From an uncultured Spirochaetaceae bacterium (lineage in GTDB: Bacteria > Spirochaetota > Spirochaetia > Treponematales > Treponemataceae), in NCBI GenBank assembly GCA_902797305.1, contig CADBSK010000052.1, positions 1 through 53,676 of the forward strand: 53,676 bases of DNA, written 5' to 3'. The notes beneath the pieces are model-generated. The model made no database searches. It had not been told where the DNA came from and saw only the letters and a program-made list of their open reading frames with translations. This document shows, piece by piece, positions 27,805-37,572 of the stretch (positions within the stretch are counted from its first letter, which is position 1; the number at the start of each line of letters is the position of its first letter). The translations under genes were made by a program, and so were the position numbers.

Positions 27805-30420
27805 ATGGAAAACGAAGTAACGCTCACTCCTGTAATGCAGCAATATGTAAACATAAAGAGTGAGCATAAGAATGAAGTTCTTTTTTTTAGATTAGGGGAT
27901 TTTTACGAAATGTTTTTTGAAGATGCGATTGAGGTGTCGCGTCTTCTTAATTTAACATTGACACATCGAGGCTCTTCTCCAATGTGTGGAATCCCTTTTC
28001 ATGCCGCAAAAATCTATATTGCACGATTACTTCGTTTAGGAAAAAAAATTGTAATTTGTGAACAGATTGGAGATCCAAAGGCAAAGGGACTTACAGAACG
28101 AAAAGTCGTTGAGGTAATAACTCCCGGTACGGCTCTTGAATCTGAATATCTTGAAGGTAATTCAAATAATTTTCTTGCTTCTCTCTGTGTTTCCCATGGA
28201 ATGGCTGGTTTTGCTTATATCGATGTTACCACTTCATTATTTAAAGCAACCAGCTGGCATGCAAGCAAAATGCAGGAAAACTTTCAAAAAGAACTGGTTC
28301 GTTGTTCACCAAAAGAATTATTATTACCACAGTCATTAAGAACTAATCAGTTTGTTCAAGAAGCGATAAGTCAAATACCGATGATTTCGGTTTCTTATTA
28401 TCCTGACTGGGATTTTAATAAGGAACTTTCTTATACACGCTTAATCAATCAATTTAAAACGGCCAGTTTGCAATCCTTCGGCTTAGATAAAGAAAGTGCA
28501 GAGGTTGTCCCAGCCGGATTCCTCCTTGATTATTTGTCTAAAACAACAAATTCCAAAGTTCCTCATGTATGTGAACTAAAGGTATATCACGATAATCAGT
28601 TTTTAATGATTGATGATTCAAGTTTGCGTAATCTTGAGGTTGTTCAAAATCTTAGAGACGGTTCAACTCAGTATTCTTTATTAGAAACCGTTAATCACAC
28701 ATGTACAGCGATGGGTAGCCGTTTATTAAGGCAATGGCTTCTTTTTCCGCTAACTGATGTTTCTAAAATTCGTGAGAGAGAGAATCATGTTGAATTGTTT
28801 ACAAACGATAGAAATCTTTTACAGTCTGTAAGACAAAAATTGTCTTCTATTCTTGATATTGAACGACTTGCCGGTCGTATAGCGATGGCAAGGGCTCATG
28901 CAAAAGATATTCAGGCTTTAAGAACCAGTTTAATAGGCTGGCTTTCGGTTCGTTCTGATTTAATCGAATATGATTTTTCAACAATTGATGAACAGGCTTG
29001 TGTGGATGTAATTCAACTGATTCAGAATTCTATTCTGGAAGATCCTTCTACTTCATTAACAGATGGTGGAATAATTAAAGAAGGCTGGTCTCCTGAATTA
29101 GATCACTGGCGAGATGTTCACGATAATTTTGATAAAATTCTTTCAGATTATGAACAGGAAGAACGAGAAAGAACCGGTATTTCAAATTTAAAAATTAAGT
29201 ATACAAATGCTTTTGGCTATTTTATCGAAATATCAAAAGGAAAGTTGTCATCTGTTCCAGAAGATTTTATCATGCGTAGAGCTCTTGTGAACGGGGACAG
29301 GTATACAACTCATAGACTTCAGGAACTTGAACACGAACTCACAGAGGCTGGAACAAAAATTCTTGAATTAGAAAGAGATCTATTCCTGGAAATTAGAAGT
29401 AAACTCAATGAATACGTTTCATATTTTCTAGATATTTCCTCAGAGATTGCGTATACGGATGTATGTGCAAGTTTTGCCCAGGCATCAATTATTCATAACT
29501 GGATAAAACCTGAAATCAATGATTCTTACGATTTTTTAATTGAAAATGGACGTCATCCAGTTGTTGAATTGCATCTTCCAAGTGGAGAATTTGTTCCAAA
29601 TGATTTAACTATTTCGGCTGAAAACAGTACGGAACAAAAAAAGAATATTTATTTTGGACTTATAACAGGGCCTAATATGGCAGGTAAGTCAACCTACCTT
29701 CGTCAGAATGCTTTGATTGCACTTCTTGCTCAGACAGGTTCTTTTGTTCCTGCCAGTAAAGCTACAATAGGAATTGTTGACAGAATATTTTGTAGAGTTG
29801 GCGCCAGTGACAATCTTGCAAAAGGTGAATCAACCTTCCTTGTAGAAATGACTGAAACAGCTCATATACTCCATTCTGCTACCAGACGTTCTCTTGTTAT
29901 TATGGATGAAGTAGGTCGAGGAACCAGTACAGAAGATGGTCTTTCTATTGCATGGGCCGTTAGTGAATATTTGTTAAATCATATTTGCTGCAGAACATTG
30001 TTTGCAACACATTACCATGAATTAACCAGATTGCAACACGATTCTCTTATTCTTTTGTGTATGAAGGTTCTGGAACAAGGGGATTCTGTTACCTTTTTAA
30101 GAAAAGTCGTAACTGGTGCCAGTGAAAACTCTTACGGTATTCATGTAGCTCGACTTGCAGGGGTCCCTGATAAGGTCATTCAGAGAGCTTCAGAAATTCT
30201 TGAACATATTCAAAACAACGCAGATGAAAAACCTTTGTTAGAAAATATTCCGTCAGACAAGTCAGTTTCAAATGAAAAAAAAGCTTCGAATGTTCCTTCT
30301 CTTTTTAGTGATGAAGAAATTATTCTGGATGAAATCCTTTCCTGCGACCCTAATAACCTAACTCCGATGGCAGCTCTTCAATTAGTTACGCGCTGGAAAA
30401 ACACTCTCTCAGGCCTATAA
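27805..30420 (+). CDS. mutS: DNA mismatch repair protein MutS
   Basis: MutS binds mismatched bases and starts repair. The 871-residue product has the N-terminal mismatch-binding FYEMF motif (GDFYEMFFEDA near residues 31-41) and the middle connector and lever domains. The C-terminal ATPase has Walker A GPNMAGKST near 622-630, then DEVGRGTSTEDGLSIAWAV and the ATHYHEL switch. A tail after ASENSYGIHVARLAGVP carries the helix-turn-helix dimerisation region. Length is normal. It starts 13 nt after skp and is probably in the tamB-bamA-skp transcript. Confidence 0.97.
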   Translation: MENEVTLTPVMQQYVNIKSEHKNEVLFFRLGDFYEMFFEDAIEVSRLLNLTLTHRGSSPMCGIPFHAAKIYIARLLRLGKKIVICEQIGDPKAKGLTERKVVEVITPGTALESEYLEGNSNNFLASLCVSHGMAGFAYIDVTTSLFKATSWHASKMQENFQKELVRCSPKELLLPQSLRTNQFVQEAISQIPMISVSYYPDWDFNKELSYTRLINQFKTASLQSFGLDKESAEVVPAGFLLDYLSKTTNSKVPHVCELKVYHDNQFLMIDDSSLRNLEVVQNLRDGSTQYSLLETVNHTCTAMGSRLLRQWLLFPLTDVSKIRERENHVELFTNDRNLLQSVRQKLSSILDIERLAGRIAMARAHAKDIQALRTSLIGWLSVRSDLIEYDFSTIDEQACVDVIQLIQNSILEDPSTSLTDGGIIKEGWSPELDHWRDVHDNFDKILSDYEQEERERTGISNLKIKYTNAFGYFIEISKGKLSSVPEDFIMRRALVNGDRYTTHRLQELEHELTEAGTKILELERDLFLEIRSKLNEYVSYFLDISSEIAYTDVCASFAQASIIHNWIKPEINDSYDFLIENGRHPVVELHLPSGEFVPNDLTISAENSTEQKKNIYFGLITGPNMAGKSTYLRQNALIALLAQTGSFVPASKATIGIVDRIFCRVGASDNLAKGESTFLVEMTETAHILHSATRRSLVIMDEVGRGTSTEDGLSIAWAVSEYLLNHICCRTLFATHYHELTRLQHDSLILLCMKVLEQGDSVTFLRKVVTGASENSYGIHVARLAGVPDKVIQRASEILEHIQNNADEKPLLENIPSDKSVSNEKKASNVPSLFSDEEIILDEILSCDPNNLTPMAALQLVTRWKNTLSGL

Positions 30421-30470
30421 TTTTTTAAATTATTTGTGTTTTTTTATATCTCTTGAACGAATAATACTAT

Positions 30471-31223
30471 GTGAAAGGAATTATATTTATTATTGTTCAA
30501 AAGATTATTTTATACGTTAAAGTAGCTGTTCAGTTTATAGGCGGAGGTCAGTCCTGTATTATATGTGATAAAAAATCCTATATATACTGTATTTGTCCTG
30601 AGTGCATAAAAAAGTTTTATTCACTTCCATGTCTAAATGATTCTTATTGTAAAATTTGCGGAAAAACTTTGATTTCTGAAGATGAAATTTGTTCAGAGTG
30701 TCGTAAGGAAACTGTAATAAAAAGTACAAACAAGGTTTATTCATTATTTTCTTATAGATTATGGAATATAAAACTGATGTGTTTATGGAAACTTGATGGA
30801 GACAGACTTTTATCAAGATTTTTCTCTGAACGAATTTACGAAATGTTATGCATTATAAAAAAATCTGTACAGGACATTATTTTAGTTCCTGTACCCCCAA
30901 GACCTGGAAAACTAAAACAAAAAGGTTGGGATCAGGTAAAAGATATTTGTGATTACTTACAATATAAATATGGATTTATTGTTAAAAATGCCCTGGTCCG
31001 TAATTCCGATGTAGAACAAAAATCTCTGGATAAAAGAGAAAGGCTTTCTACAATTGGTAATTCGTATTCTATTGTACCAAAAGAAGATGTTTATGAAAAA
31101 AATCTATGTATCATAGATGACGTATTAACTACAGGTGCTACAATTGAATGCTGCGCAAAATTATTAAAAAATGCTGGAGCAAAAATTGTATATGCGTTAA
31201 CTCTTTTTTGTGTAGATTCATAA
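30471..31223 (+). CDS. comF: ComF-family phosphoribosyltransferase-like protein
   Basis: ComF proteins are linked to DNA uptake and recombination in competent bacteria and often persist where natural competence is unknown. The 250-residue product has an N-terminal cysteine cluster of the zinc-ribbon type (CIICDK, CPEC, CKICGK, CSECRK). The C-terminal PRTase-like domain has VPVPPRPGKLKQKGWDQVKD and the PRPP-loop signature IIDDVLTTGAT. The start is a GTG at 30471 with no clear ribosome binding site. The 50-bp gap after mutS is AT-rich with no clean promoter. No other competence genes are present. Confidence 0.85.
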   Translation: MKGIIFIIVQKIILYVKVAVQFIGGGQSCIICDKKSYIYCICPECIKKFYSLPCLNDSYCKICGKTLISEDEICSECRKETVIKSTNKVYSLFSYRLWNIKLMCLWKLDGDRLLSRFFSERIYEMLCIIKKSVQDIILVPVPPRPGKLKQKGWDQVKDICDYLQYKYGFIVKNALVRNSDVEQKSLDKRERLSTIGNSYSIVPKEDVYEKNLCIIDDVLTTGATIECCAKLLKNAGAKIVYALTLFCVDS

Positions 31224-31260
31224 ACTGAAAACAATCGGTAAAATAAGAAAAAATGAAATA

Positions 31261-31289
31261 TTGCTAAACGGACATATTGGGTGTATTAT
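31261..31289 (+). promoter_or_regulatory. Sigma-70-type promoter of cheW
   Basis: TTGCTA at 31261-31266 and TATTAT at 31284-31289 are 17 nt apart. The predicted start near 31296 leaves a leader of about 28 nt ending in GGAG (31313-31316) before the cheW ATG at 31324. Confidence 0.5.
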
Positions 31290-31323
31290 ATAGTGATACT
31301 TTATTTACGTGTTGGAGTTGATT

Positions 31324-31803
31324 ATGGCAGAAGAAGAATCACAAATTCAGCTGGTTACATTTCGCTTAGGCGATGAATTATATGGAGTTGATATCATGTC
31401 TGTAAAGGAAATCGTAAAGATTCAACCGATTCGACCGATTCCTAATGCTCCTTATTATATGGTTGGAATTTTAAACCTTCGAGGTGAGATTATTCCGATT
31501 ATTGATTTGCACAGACGTTTTCATATCAATTTTACAAATGGTGAACAGGAATTAGATGAACTTGAAAGCGGATTCATCATTATTAATATTGATGGAAGTC
31601 AGATTGGTATTATTATTGACCGAGTTTCCCGCGTTGTTTCTGTAAATCCTGCAGAAATTCAGGATCCTCCTCAGATGATGGGTGGTATTGGCAGTGAATA
31701 TATTCGAGGTGTTGTAAGAAATGAGGACGGCTTCTTAATTATGCTGGACATTGTTAAGTTGTTTGATCCAAAAGAACTTCAGAAGATTATGATTCAAGCC
31801 TAA
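31324..31803 (+). CDS. cheW: Chemotaxis coupling protein CheW
   Basis: CheW connects chemoreceptors to the kinase CheA. The 159-residue product has the family core VTFRLGDELYGVDIMSVKEI, NAPYYMVGILNLRGEIIPII and a closing EYIRGVVRNEDGFLIMLDIV. The ATG at 31324 has GGAG 8 nt upstream and gives MAEEESQIQ; an in-frame TTG at 31309 is less likely. A promoter lies just before it. No cheA or receptor genes are next to it, so this is probably a secondary cheW outside the main chemotaxis operon. Confidence 0.94.
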   Translation: MAEEESQIQLVTFRLGDELYGVDIMSVKEIVKIQPIRPIPNAPYYMVGILNLRGEIIPIIDLHRRFHINFTNGEQELDELESGFIIINIDGSQIGIIIDRVSRVVSVNPAEIQDPPQMMGGIGSEYIRGVVRNEDGFLIMLDIVKLFDPKELQKIMIQA

Positions 31804-31830
31804 ATAAATTAAAAATATTCAGTAAAAAAA

Positions 31831-32967
31831 ATGATTCAAACATTTAGTACAACAATTAGACGAAAAGAAATGGATGCGGTTTTAACTTGCATGGTTGATG
31901 AAAAAATCGGACCAGGTGAGTTAAATGCCCGCTTAATTCAAACTGTTAAAGATTTTACAGGGTGCGATGGTGCAGTAGCACTTCGCACTCCTGAGTCTGC
32001 ATTAAAATATGCCTTGAGGTCACTTGATATTGCTCAAGGTGAGACGATTATGATTTCTGCCTTAGCTCCGGCATGGCACTATCAGGCAATCGTTGATTTA
32101 GGTTATAAACCTCTGGTTCTCGATATTGATGATTCAACTGGTCTTGTAAACGAAGAAATTGTTCAGCGTGGAATTAATCACGGAGGCCGTTTATTATTGC
32201 TTCACGAATCAATGGGTATTATGCCTGATATGGAAGCAATTGTAGCATTAAACATTCCTGTTATAGAGGATATTTCTAAAAGTGCAGGTGCTGTAATTCC
32301 TACATACGATCAGAATGGACAGCCTCTTGAAGGACTTAAAGCTGGTTCTTTCGGAGTATATACTATTCTCACTCTTGAAGAAAAAGATGTAATTACTTGT
32401 GGTGGTGGTGCAATTCTTATTGCTCCAAAACGCCGTGAATGGATAGTCCTAAAGAAGTTTGTTGATGAAATGCCTAAAACAGAACTGCTTCCAGATATAA
32501 ATTGTGCTCTTGCCTGGGTTCAGATAAAAGAGTTTAAACATAACGAAATTGCAAGAAAGAATATTTATAATTTATATCAGCGTGCAAGTATGTCTGGAAA
32601 ACACAAAATGTTTGCAAGAAATACGGGTTTTTCCGTCCCGGAAAATGCTGTAACATCTACAACCCAAGCATCTTCTGATGTAGATCAAAAAGAAAACGAA
32701 AACCTAGATTTTTCTTCAACAATGTGTTGTTTTCCTTTGGTTTTAACAAGTTCTTTTAAGGATGTTAAGCAGTACGCCGCAAAAAAAGATATTGAAATTG
32801 CATTAGCCTACGAAGATTCTGTAATCGCATTAAAACAAGATGAGTTATCTGATTCATGTATTAGAGCTAAATCTCTATATTTAAGGTGTGCACTGTTTCC
32901 TTTGTATCCGAGATTAACGCATTCTCAAGTTGCAAAGATTGTAAAAGTTCTTGGTACCCTGCCATAA
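31831..32967 (+). CDS. DegT/DnrJ/EryC1-type aminotransferase-like protein
   Basis: This family of PLP enzymes usually makes amino-sugars for surface polysaccharides. The 378-residue product shows VIEDISKSAGA (the family's EDAAQAHGA box) and KDVITCGGGA, where K185 aligns with the PLP lysine. The stretch before the lysine (GSFGVYTILTLEEK) is several residues longer than the usual SFxxxK spacing. No sugar-biosynthesis genes are adjacent. It lies between cheW and nadK, as I recall also in T. pallidum (annotated there as spore-coat polysaccharide synthesis). The enzyme call is moderate and the substrate unknown. No clear ribosome binding site precedes the ATG at 31831. Confidence 0.7.
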   Translation: MIQTFSTTIRRKEMDAVLTCMVDEKIGPGELNARLIQTVKDFTGCDGAVALRTPESALKYALRSLDIAQGETIMISALAPAWHYQAIVDLGYKPLVLDIDDSTGLVNEEIVQRGINHGGRLLLLHESMGIMPDMEAIVALNIPVIEDISKSAGAVIPTYDQNGQPLEGLKAGSFGVYTILTLEEKDVITCGGGAILIAPKRREWIVLKKFVDEMPKTELLPDINCALAWVQIKEFKHNEIARKNIYNLYQRASMSGKHKMFARNTGFSVPENAVTSTTQASSDVDQKENENLDFSSTMCCFPLVLTSSFKDVKQYAAKKDIEIALAYEDSVIALKQDELSDSCIRAKSLYLRCALFPLYPRLTHSQVAKIVKVLGTLP

Positions 32968-32985
32968 GGAGAGTATAGGACTTTT

Positions 32986-33834
32986 ATGAAAAACTGTCTG
33001 ATTGTTGCAAATACAAGTAAAGGTGAATCAAAACAAGTTGCCTCGCAAATTTCGGAATTTCTTCTAAAAAGAAATATAGAAACTTCTATTTTCTATTTTG
33101 ATGGTTTTTCCAAAGAAAATCCCTTTGTTAAAAAGGATTTTGTAATTACTTTAGGTGGTGACGGAACTGTTTTGTTTGCAGCCCGAGGTTGTGCACCTTT
33201 AGGAATACCTGTTTTTCCTGTTAATTTTGGAGAATTTGGCTTTATTGCAAGTATCCAGAAAACTGACTGGGAAAGTGAATTAAACAAATTCCTTGATAAT
33301 AAGGCTGCAATTGCTGAACGAAGTATGGTTCAGGCTTCTATTATTCGTTCCTCTAATAGGGGGGGGAATTATACAGGAATTGGACTTAATGATGTTGTAA
33401 TTTGCGCTAAGACTGCAGCAAGAACAATTATGTTTAATGTAGCATACAATCTTGCTAGTCTTGGAGAATACAAAGCTGACGGTATTATTGTAAGTACTGC
33501 GACGGGTTCTACTGCATATTCATCTTCTGCAGGCGGACCTATAATCGATCCTGAATTGGATGCATTGGTTTTAACGCCGATAAATCCTTTTTCATTGTCT
33601 AGTAGGCCTTTGGTTTTAAGTCCAAAAGGTGAAATTGAAATTACCATATTGCCATCAAGACAGCATGATGTAATTATTACCATCGACGGACAGGAACCAC
33701 AGGATGTTTTTGAAGGTGATAGAATATTTATTAGAAGAATAGCTCAAAAAGTTAAACTTGTAGGCTGTACAGAACAGCGTTTTTACGAAGCGCTTCAGTC
33801 AAAATTGAACTGGTCAGGAGGTCCCCATGCTTGA
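32986..33834 (+). CDS. nadK: NAD kinase
   Basis: NadK phosphorylates NAD to NADP. The 282-residue product has the GGDGT motif (ITLGGDGTVLFAARG), the NFGEFGFIA strand, LNDVVI in place of the more usual NE-type motif, and the glycine-rich KADGIIVSTATGSTAYSSSA. The AAGGAG site upstream is some distance from the ATG, with a second AGGA closer. A run of eight G at 33359-33366 encodes the RGG of SSNRGGNYTG in a surface loop. The stop overlaps recN by 8 nt. Confidence 0.95.
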   Translation: MKNCLIVANTSKGESKQVASQISEFLLKRNIETSIFYFDGFSKENPFVKKDFVITLGGDGTVLFAARGCAPLGIPVFPVNFGEFGFIASIQKTDWESELNKFLDNKAAIAERSMVQASIIRSSNRGGNYTGIGLNDVVICAKTAARTIMFNVAYNLASLGEYKADGIIVSTATGSTAYSSSAGGPIIDPELDALVLTPINPFSLSSRPLVLSPKGEIEITILPSRQHDVIITIDGQEPQDVFEGDRIFIRRIAQKVKLVGCTEQRFYEALQSKLNWSGGPHA

Positions 33835-35539
33835 AGATTTGACAATAAAAGATTTTGCTATAATTGATGCTGTTACCATTGAATTTTCAAAGGGATTTAC
33901 AGTTCTTTCTGGAGAAACTGGAGCTGGTAAATCGATTTTGATTGGTGCAATGTCCTTTTTACTTGGAGGAAAGGCAGAAGTTTCTCAAATCAGGGCTGGA
34001 TGCAGAGAAGCATCTGTTAGTGGAACATTCTGGCTGAATCCTCTTGAAAACGCAGAAGCTGTAAATTGGTTAAATGAACATTCTATTGAACTTGAAAATG
34101 ATAGAATTCTTTTACGACGATTTATACGAGAAAATGGAAAAAGTGGTGCATGGATTGGTTCTACTCCAGTAACACGCGCAGATTTAGTTGAGTTTTCATC
34201 ATATCTTGTAGATATTCATGGCCAGCACGAACATCAGTCCTTGATGAAGGTCCCTGAGCATCGAAAATTTCTTGATTCACGAGCCGGCATTGTAGCGGAA
34301 GTACAGGATTTTACAGCTTTATATACATCTCTTGTTGAAAAGAGAAAACTTTTAGCTCAATTAAATTCAAATGATGCAGATAGAGAACGAAAAATTGAAA
34401 TGTATTCTTTTGCAGTTCAGGAAATTGCAGATGCAAAGCTTACACAAGATGAAGATATAAAGTTAGAAGAAGAAGAAAGCAGACTTTCTTCATATGAAAA
34501 ACTTTACGCAGATATAGAAACAATTAGAAAAGCATTAGACGGAGAAGATTCTTCTATACTAAGTGTTTTGAAAAAAATAAGAAGAGACAGTCAGCATGCT
34601 TCAGATTTAGATAAAACACTTTCGGATTTAGATGCAAGACTTGAATCTTCTTTTTATGAGCTAAGTGATCTTTCTTCTGAATTTGACAATTATGCTTCAA
34701 AACTGGTGTATGACCCTGCAAAACTTGAACAAATTCAGGATAGACTTTCGTTAATCTATAATTTAAAGAAGAAATATGCTTCATCTCAGAGTGCACCGTT
34801 GCAGGAAGTTTTTGATTATTTTGATAATGCACAAAAAATGCTTGAGCAACTTGATTCTGGCGCAAATAATAAGGCTGAACTTGAATCTCAAATCTCAGAC
34901 TTAGAAAAAAAAGTTTACCTAAGTGCAAGAAACATAAGTGCAAAACGCCGAGAAACTGCTGATAAGCTTTCTTTAGAAATTGAGGAGATTTTAAAATCAT
35001 TAGGAATGCCTGGAACTAAATTTGCTGTAAGCATCAATGAAAAGCCGGGTAATGATATTGAACAAAAATGTGGACCTTATGGTTTTGATAATATCGAGTT
35101 TTTAATTAGTGCTAATCCGGGGTCTCCTTTACAGCCTTTAGCTAAGATTGCTAGTGGTGGTGAATTAAGTCGTGTAATGCTTGCGATTAAGACCATATTC
35201 AGTCAGAACGATCCTGTTCAGACTCTGGTATTCGATGAAATTGATACTGGTATTGGTGGTGAAATTGCTGTTGCTGTTGGTCATCACATGAAGAATCTTG
35301 CTAAAAATAAGCAAATTTTCTGTATTACACACCTTGCAAGTATTGCAGTTTATGCCGATAATCAAATTAAGATTGAAAAGGGTGTTGTGGAAGGTAGAAC
35401 TTCTTCCAATGTTCATCAGGTTACAGGAGAAGAGAGGGTTAGCGAGATTGCTAGAATGCTTTCTGGTGATGTTTCTTCTCAAGCTTCTTTAGAGCATGCC
35501 CGTTCTATGCTTATAAGTTATGGAGGATTTAATGGCTAA
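33827..35539 (+). CDS. recN: DNA repair protein RecN
   Basis: RecN is an SMC-like ATPase that acts early in double-strand break repair. The 570-residue product has Walker A SGETGAGKSILIGAM near the N-terminus, VDIHGQHEHQ shortly after, and a long central coiled-coil region (about 155-380). It ends with the signature ASGGELSRVMLAI and Walker B LVFDEIDTGIGG. Length is normal. Its ATG overlaps nadK by 8 nt, and its stop overlaps the next gene by 8 nt (ATGGCTAA), so nadK, recN and the following gene are translationally coupled. Confidence 0.96.
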   Translation: MLEDLTIKDFAIIDAVTIEFSKGFTVLSGETGAGKSILIGAMSFLLGGKAEVSQIRAGCREASVSGTFWLNPLENAEAVNWLNEHSIELENDRILLRRFIRENGKSGAWIGSTPVTRADLVEFSSYLVDIHGQHEHQSLMKVPEHRKFLDSRAGIVAEVQDFTALYTSLVEKRKLLAQLNSNDADRERKIEMYSFAVQEIADAKLTQDEDIKLEEEESRLSSYEKLYADIETIRKALDGEDSSILSVLKKIRRDSQHASDLDKTLSDLDARLESSFYELSDLSSEFDNYASKLVYDPAKLEQIQDRLSLIYNLKKKYASSQSAPLQEVFDYFDNAQKMLEQLDSGANNKAELESQISDLEKKVYLSARNISAKRRETADKLSLEIEEILKSLGMPGTKFAVSINEKPGNDIEQKCGPYGFDNIEFLISANPGSPLQPLAKIASGGELSRVMLAIKTIFSQNDPVQTLVFDEIDTGIGGEIAVAVGHHMKNLAKNKQIFCITHLASIAVYADNQIKIEKGVVEGRTSSNVHQVTGEERVSEIARMLSGDVSSQASLEHARSMLISYGGFNG

Positions 35540-36335
35540 AATTTCAGAAACTACTCGTCTTGAATTTGCAGAAACTATTAAACCTTACCAGTCAAAGATT
35601 ACTGCGACACTTGGTAAAGAAAAAACTGTTCTAAACTCAATAAATGGTGGTGCGCCTGATTCTCCATATAAAAAAATAATGCTTTGTGATGATATGATTT
35701 ATGTTTCTTCTCTATACATGGCACAGAACAGTCTTAGCTTAAAAATCCTTGGTGTGAAAAATAATGATGCATTAAATGAGGCTAGAAAAATTCTTTATAA
35801 AGCAATTATCTATCTGGAGGAACTTGTAACAAATTTTATAGATGTTCCATACGCTGATCTTGCTAAAAATCATGAAGCTATAAAAGAAACTTCTGTTCAA
35901 GATAGATTTTATCTAATCAGAAAATTGGGGCTTTCGATTAACTTGTTAGAGATTGCCTTTGGTGATAATAGTAAATGGAAATGGTCTTTTGTTGAATTAA
36001 AAGGACGATATGCTGTTGTTGCAAAGAATTTAATTGATATGAGATCCTCTGTAAAAGCATATTTTGATCCTAATAACGAAGACTATGAAACTACAATTTT
36101 GTACATCAGATTAATAACTAAGTTACTTGATTCATCGGCTGCAGGATATCGTGATAAATACGAAGTTTCTACCCGTCGTCTTGATGATATGAGAAATGCG
36201 ATTAAGTTCCTTCTTGCCCGTCACAAACTGGCAATTGCAATCGGCGATAAAACTAATGCTGAAGAAATTAAGAAAAAAGCACTTGTTTGGCGCGATAAAA
36301 TGGATGCCGATCAGAAAGCAGGTTCAGGAAGATAG
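35532..36335 (+). CDS. Conserved-looking protein of unknown function downstream of recN
   Basis: I do not recognise a family. The ATG at 35532, with GGAGG at 35521-35525, gives 267 residues; an upstream ATG at 35520 would bury that ribosome binding site. There is no signal peptide or membrane span. The sequence is mostly alpha-helical by eye, with charged amphipathic helices such as EARKILYKAIIYLEELVTNF and DMRNAIKFLLARHKLAIAIG, ending in a basic tail. Its 8-nt overlap with recN and 9-nt spacing from the HD-domain gene suggest a shared transcript. It is probably a cytoplasmic protein; a link to DNA repair or nucleotide metabolism would be inference from position only. Confidence 0.7.
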   Translation: MAKISETTRLEFAETIKPYQSKITATLGKEKTVLNSINGGAPDSPYKKIMLCDDMIYVSSLYMAQNSLSLKILGVKNNDALNEARKILYKAIIYLEELVTNFIDVPYADLAKNHEAIKETSVQDRFYLIRKLGLSINLLEIAFGDNSKWKWSFVELKGRYAVVAKNLIDMRSSVKAYFDPNNEDYETTILYIRLITKLLDSSAAGYRDKYEVSTRRLDDMRNAIKFLLARHKLAIAIGDKTNAEEIKKKALVWRDKMDADQKAGSGR

Positions 36336-36344
36336 AAAGTTAGT

Positions 36345-37565
36345 ATGATAAATCAACAGATTGCTCTAAAATTATTTGAAGGTTTTTCAATTCAAAGGTG
36401 GACTGATTTAGTACGTCCGTTTGATCTTGTAGAAATGGATAAAGCCGCTGAAAAAATGGTTTTAGCATACATTATTGGAAAAATTGAAGAAAACGAAGGA
36501 AAATTTATTGACTGGACCTGGATGATTTATGCTTCGTTGTTTGACTTATTAAAAAAAATCTCTTTATGTGATATAAAAGCCCCTGTTTTAACTATGCTTC
36601 GTGAAGAATTTTCCCAGGAGTATTTAAAACTTAATGAATGGGTATTAAATCAATATGAGCCGCTTTTCAAAGATGAAGAACTTTTTTCGATGTTTTCAAA
36701 TTATGTTGGTCAAAAAGCTGGTTCCATTGAAATTCCTGAAAAAACAAAAACTGCATTCAGAGTATTAAGAGCAGCTGATAAATTCGCAAATTTACGTGAA
36801 TTTCAGATGTTTAGCGTGGTTAATGAACCGTTTCGCCTTGAAAATATTTATAAAGATTTGCAGTCCGATTTACAGGAATTTATGGATTTAAAAGGCGTAC
36901 AGCAGTTACTGACTCATCAACGTCCTTATGAATTTTTAATAAAAATCGAACAGTTGAGATTTCAAGTTAGATGGAATCAAACACCTCGAGTTCCAAAAAC
37001 AACTGTTCTTGGCCACTGTTACTTTGTTGCAATTTTAACTCTTTTAATGTGCCGTTCTAGTAATGTCAAAATGTGCCCTGAACGTATTTTAAATAATTTT
37101 TGGACCGGACTTTTTCATGATTTACCAGAGGCTGTAACAAGAGATATAATTTCTCCTGTAAAGCAGGCAACAGATGAGCTTCCTAATATTGTAAAAAAAA
37201 TTGAAGATGCGATTGTTTCAAAAGAATTAGTTCCTCTTATGGAAAGTTTTTATATAGATGAGATAATGTACTTTACAAGTGATGAATTTACTAATCGAAT
37301 CTATATCGATGGACAAAGTAAGGAAGTTACCTGGGAAGAGTTAAACGAAAAATATAATAAAGTCCAATATAAACCTGTAGATGGAAGAATTGTACGAGTT
37401 GCAGATCATATATCCGCTTTAATGGAAGCTGATATTTCAATTAAGCATGGAATTACTTCTATTCACTTAGCCCATGGAAGAGAAAGTATGCTTGAAAACT
37501 ATCCAATAGGAAATATTATTAACGGTATCGATGTTGGTAAACTTTTTAGAGAAATCGTCCGATAA
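36345..37565 (+). CDS. HD-domain phosphohydrolase (YfbR-like core)
   Basis: The 406-residue protein carries an HD metal-binding core in its C-terminal half. The first histidine is in LGHCYFVAILTLL, the HD pair in LFHDLPEAVTRDIISPVKQA and the last aspartate in RVADHISALMEAD. The HDxxEAxTxDxxxPVK pattern is close to the 5'-deoxynucleotidase YfbR group, which acts on nucleoside monophosphates. The N-terminal 200 residues are helical and not recognised. No GGDEF or sensor domain is visible. It follows the recN-linked unknown by 9 nt. Substrate unknown; a nucleotide is most likely. Confidence 0.78.
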   Translation: MINQQIALKLFEGFSIQRWTDLVRPFDLVEMDKAAEKMVLAYIIGKIEENEGKFIDWTWMIYASLFDLLKKISLCDIKAPVLTMLREEFSQEYLKLNEWVLNQYEPLFKDEELFSMFSNYVGQKAGSIEIPEKTKTAFRVLRAADKFANLREFQMFSVVNEPFRLENIYKDLQSDLQEFMDLKGVQQLLTHQRPYEFLIKIEQLRFQVRWNQTPRVPKTTVLGHCYFVAILTLLMCRSSNVKMCPERILNNFWTGLFHDLPEAVTRDIISPVKQATDELPNIVKKIEDAIVSKELVPLMESFYIDEIMYFTSDEFTNRIYIDGQSKEVTWEELNEKYNKVQYKPVDGRIVRVADHISALMEADISIKHGITSIHLAHGRESMLENYPIGNIINGIDVGKLFREIVR

Positions 37566-37572
37566 TCAAGGT

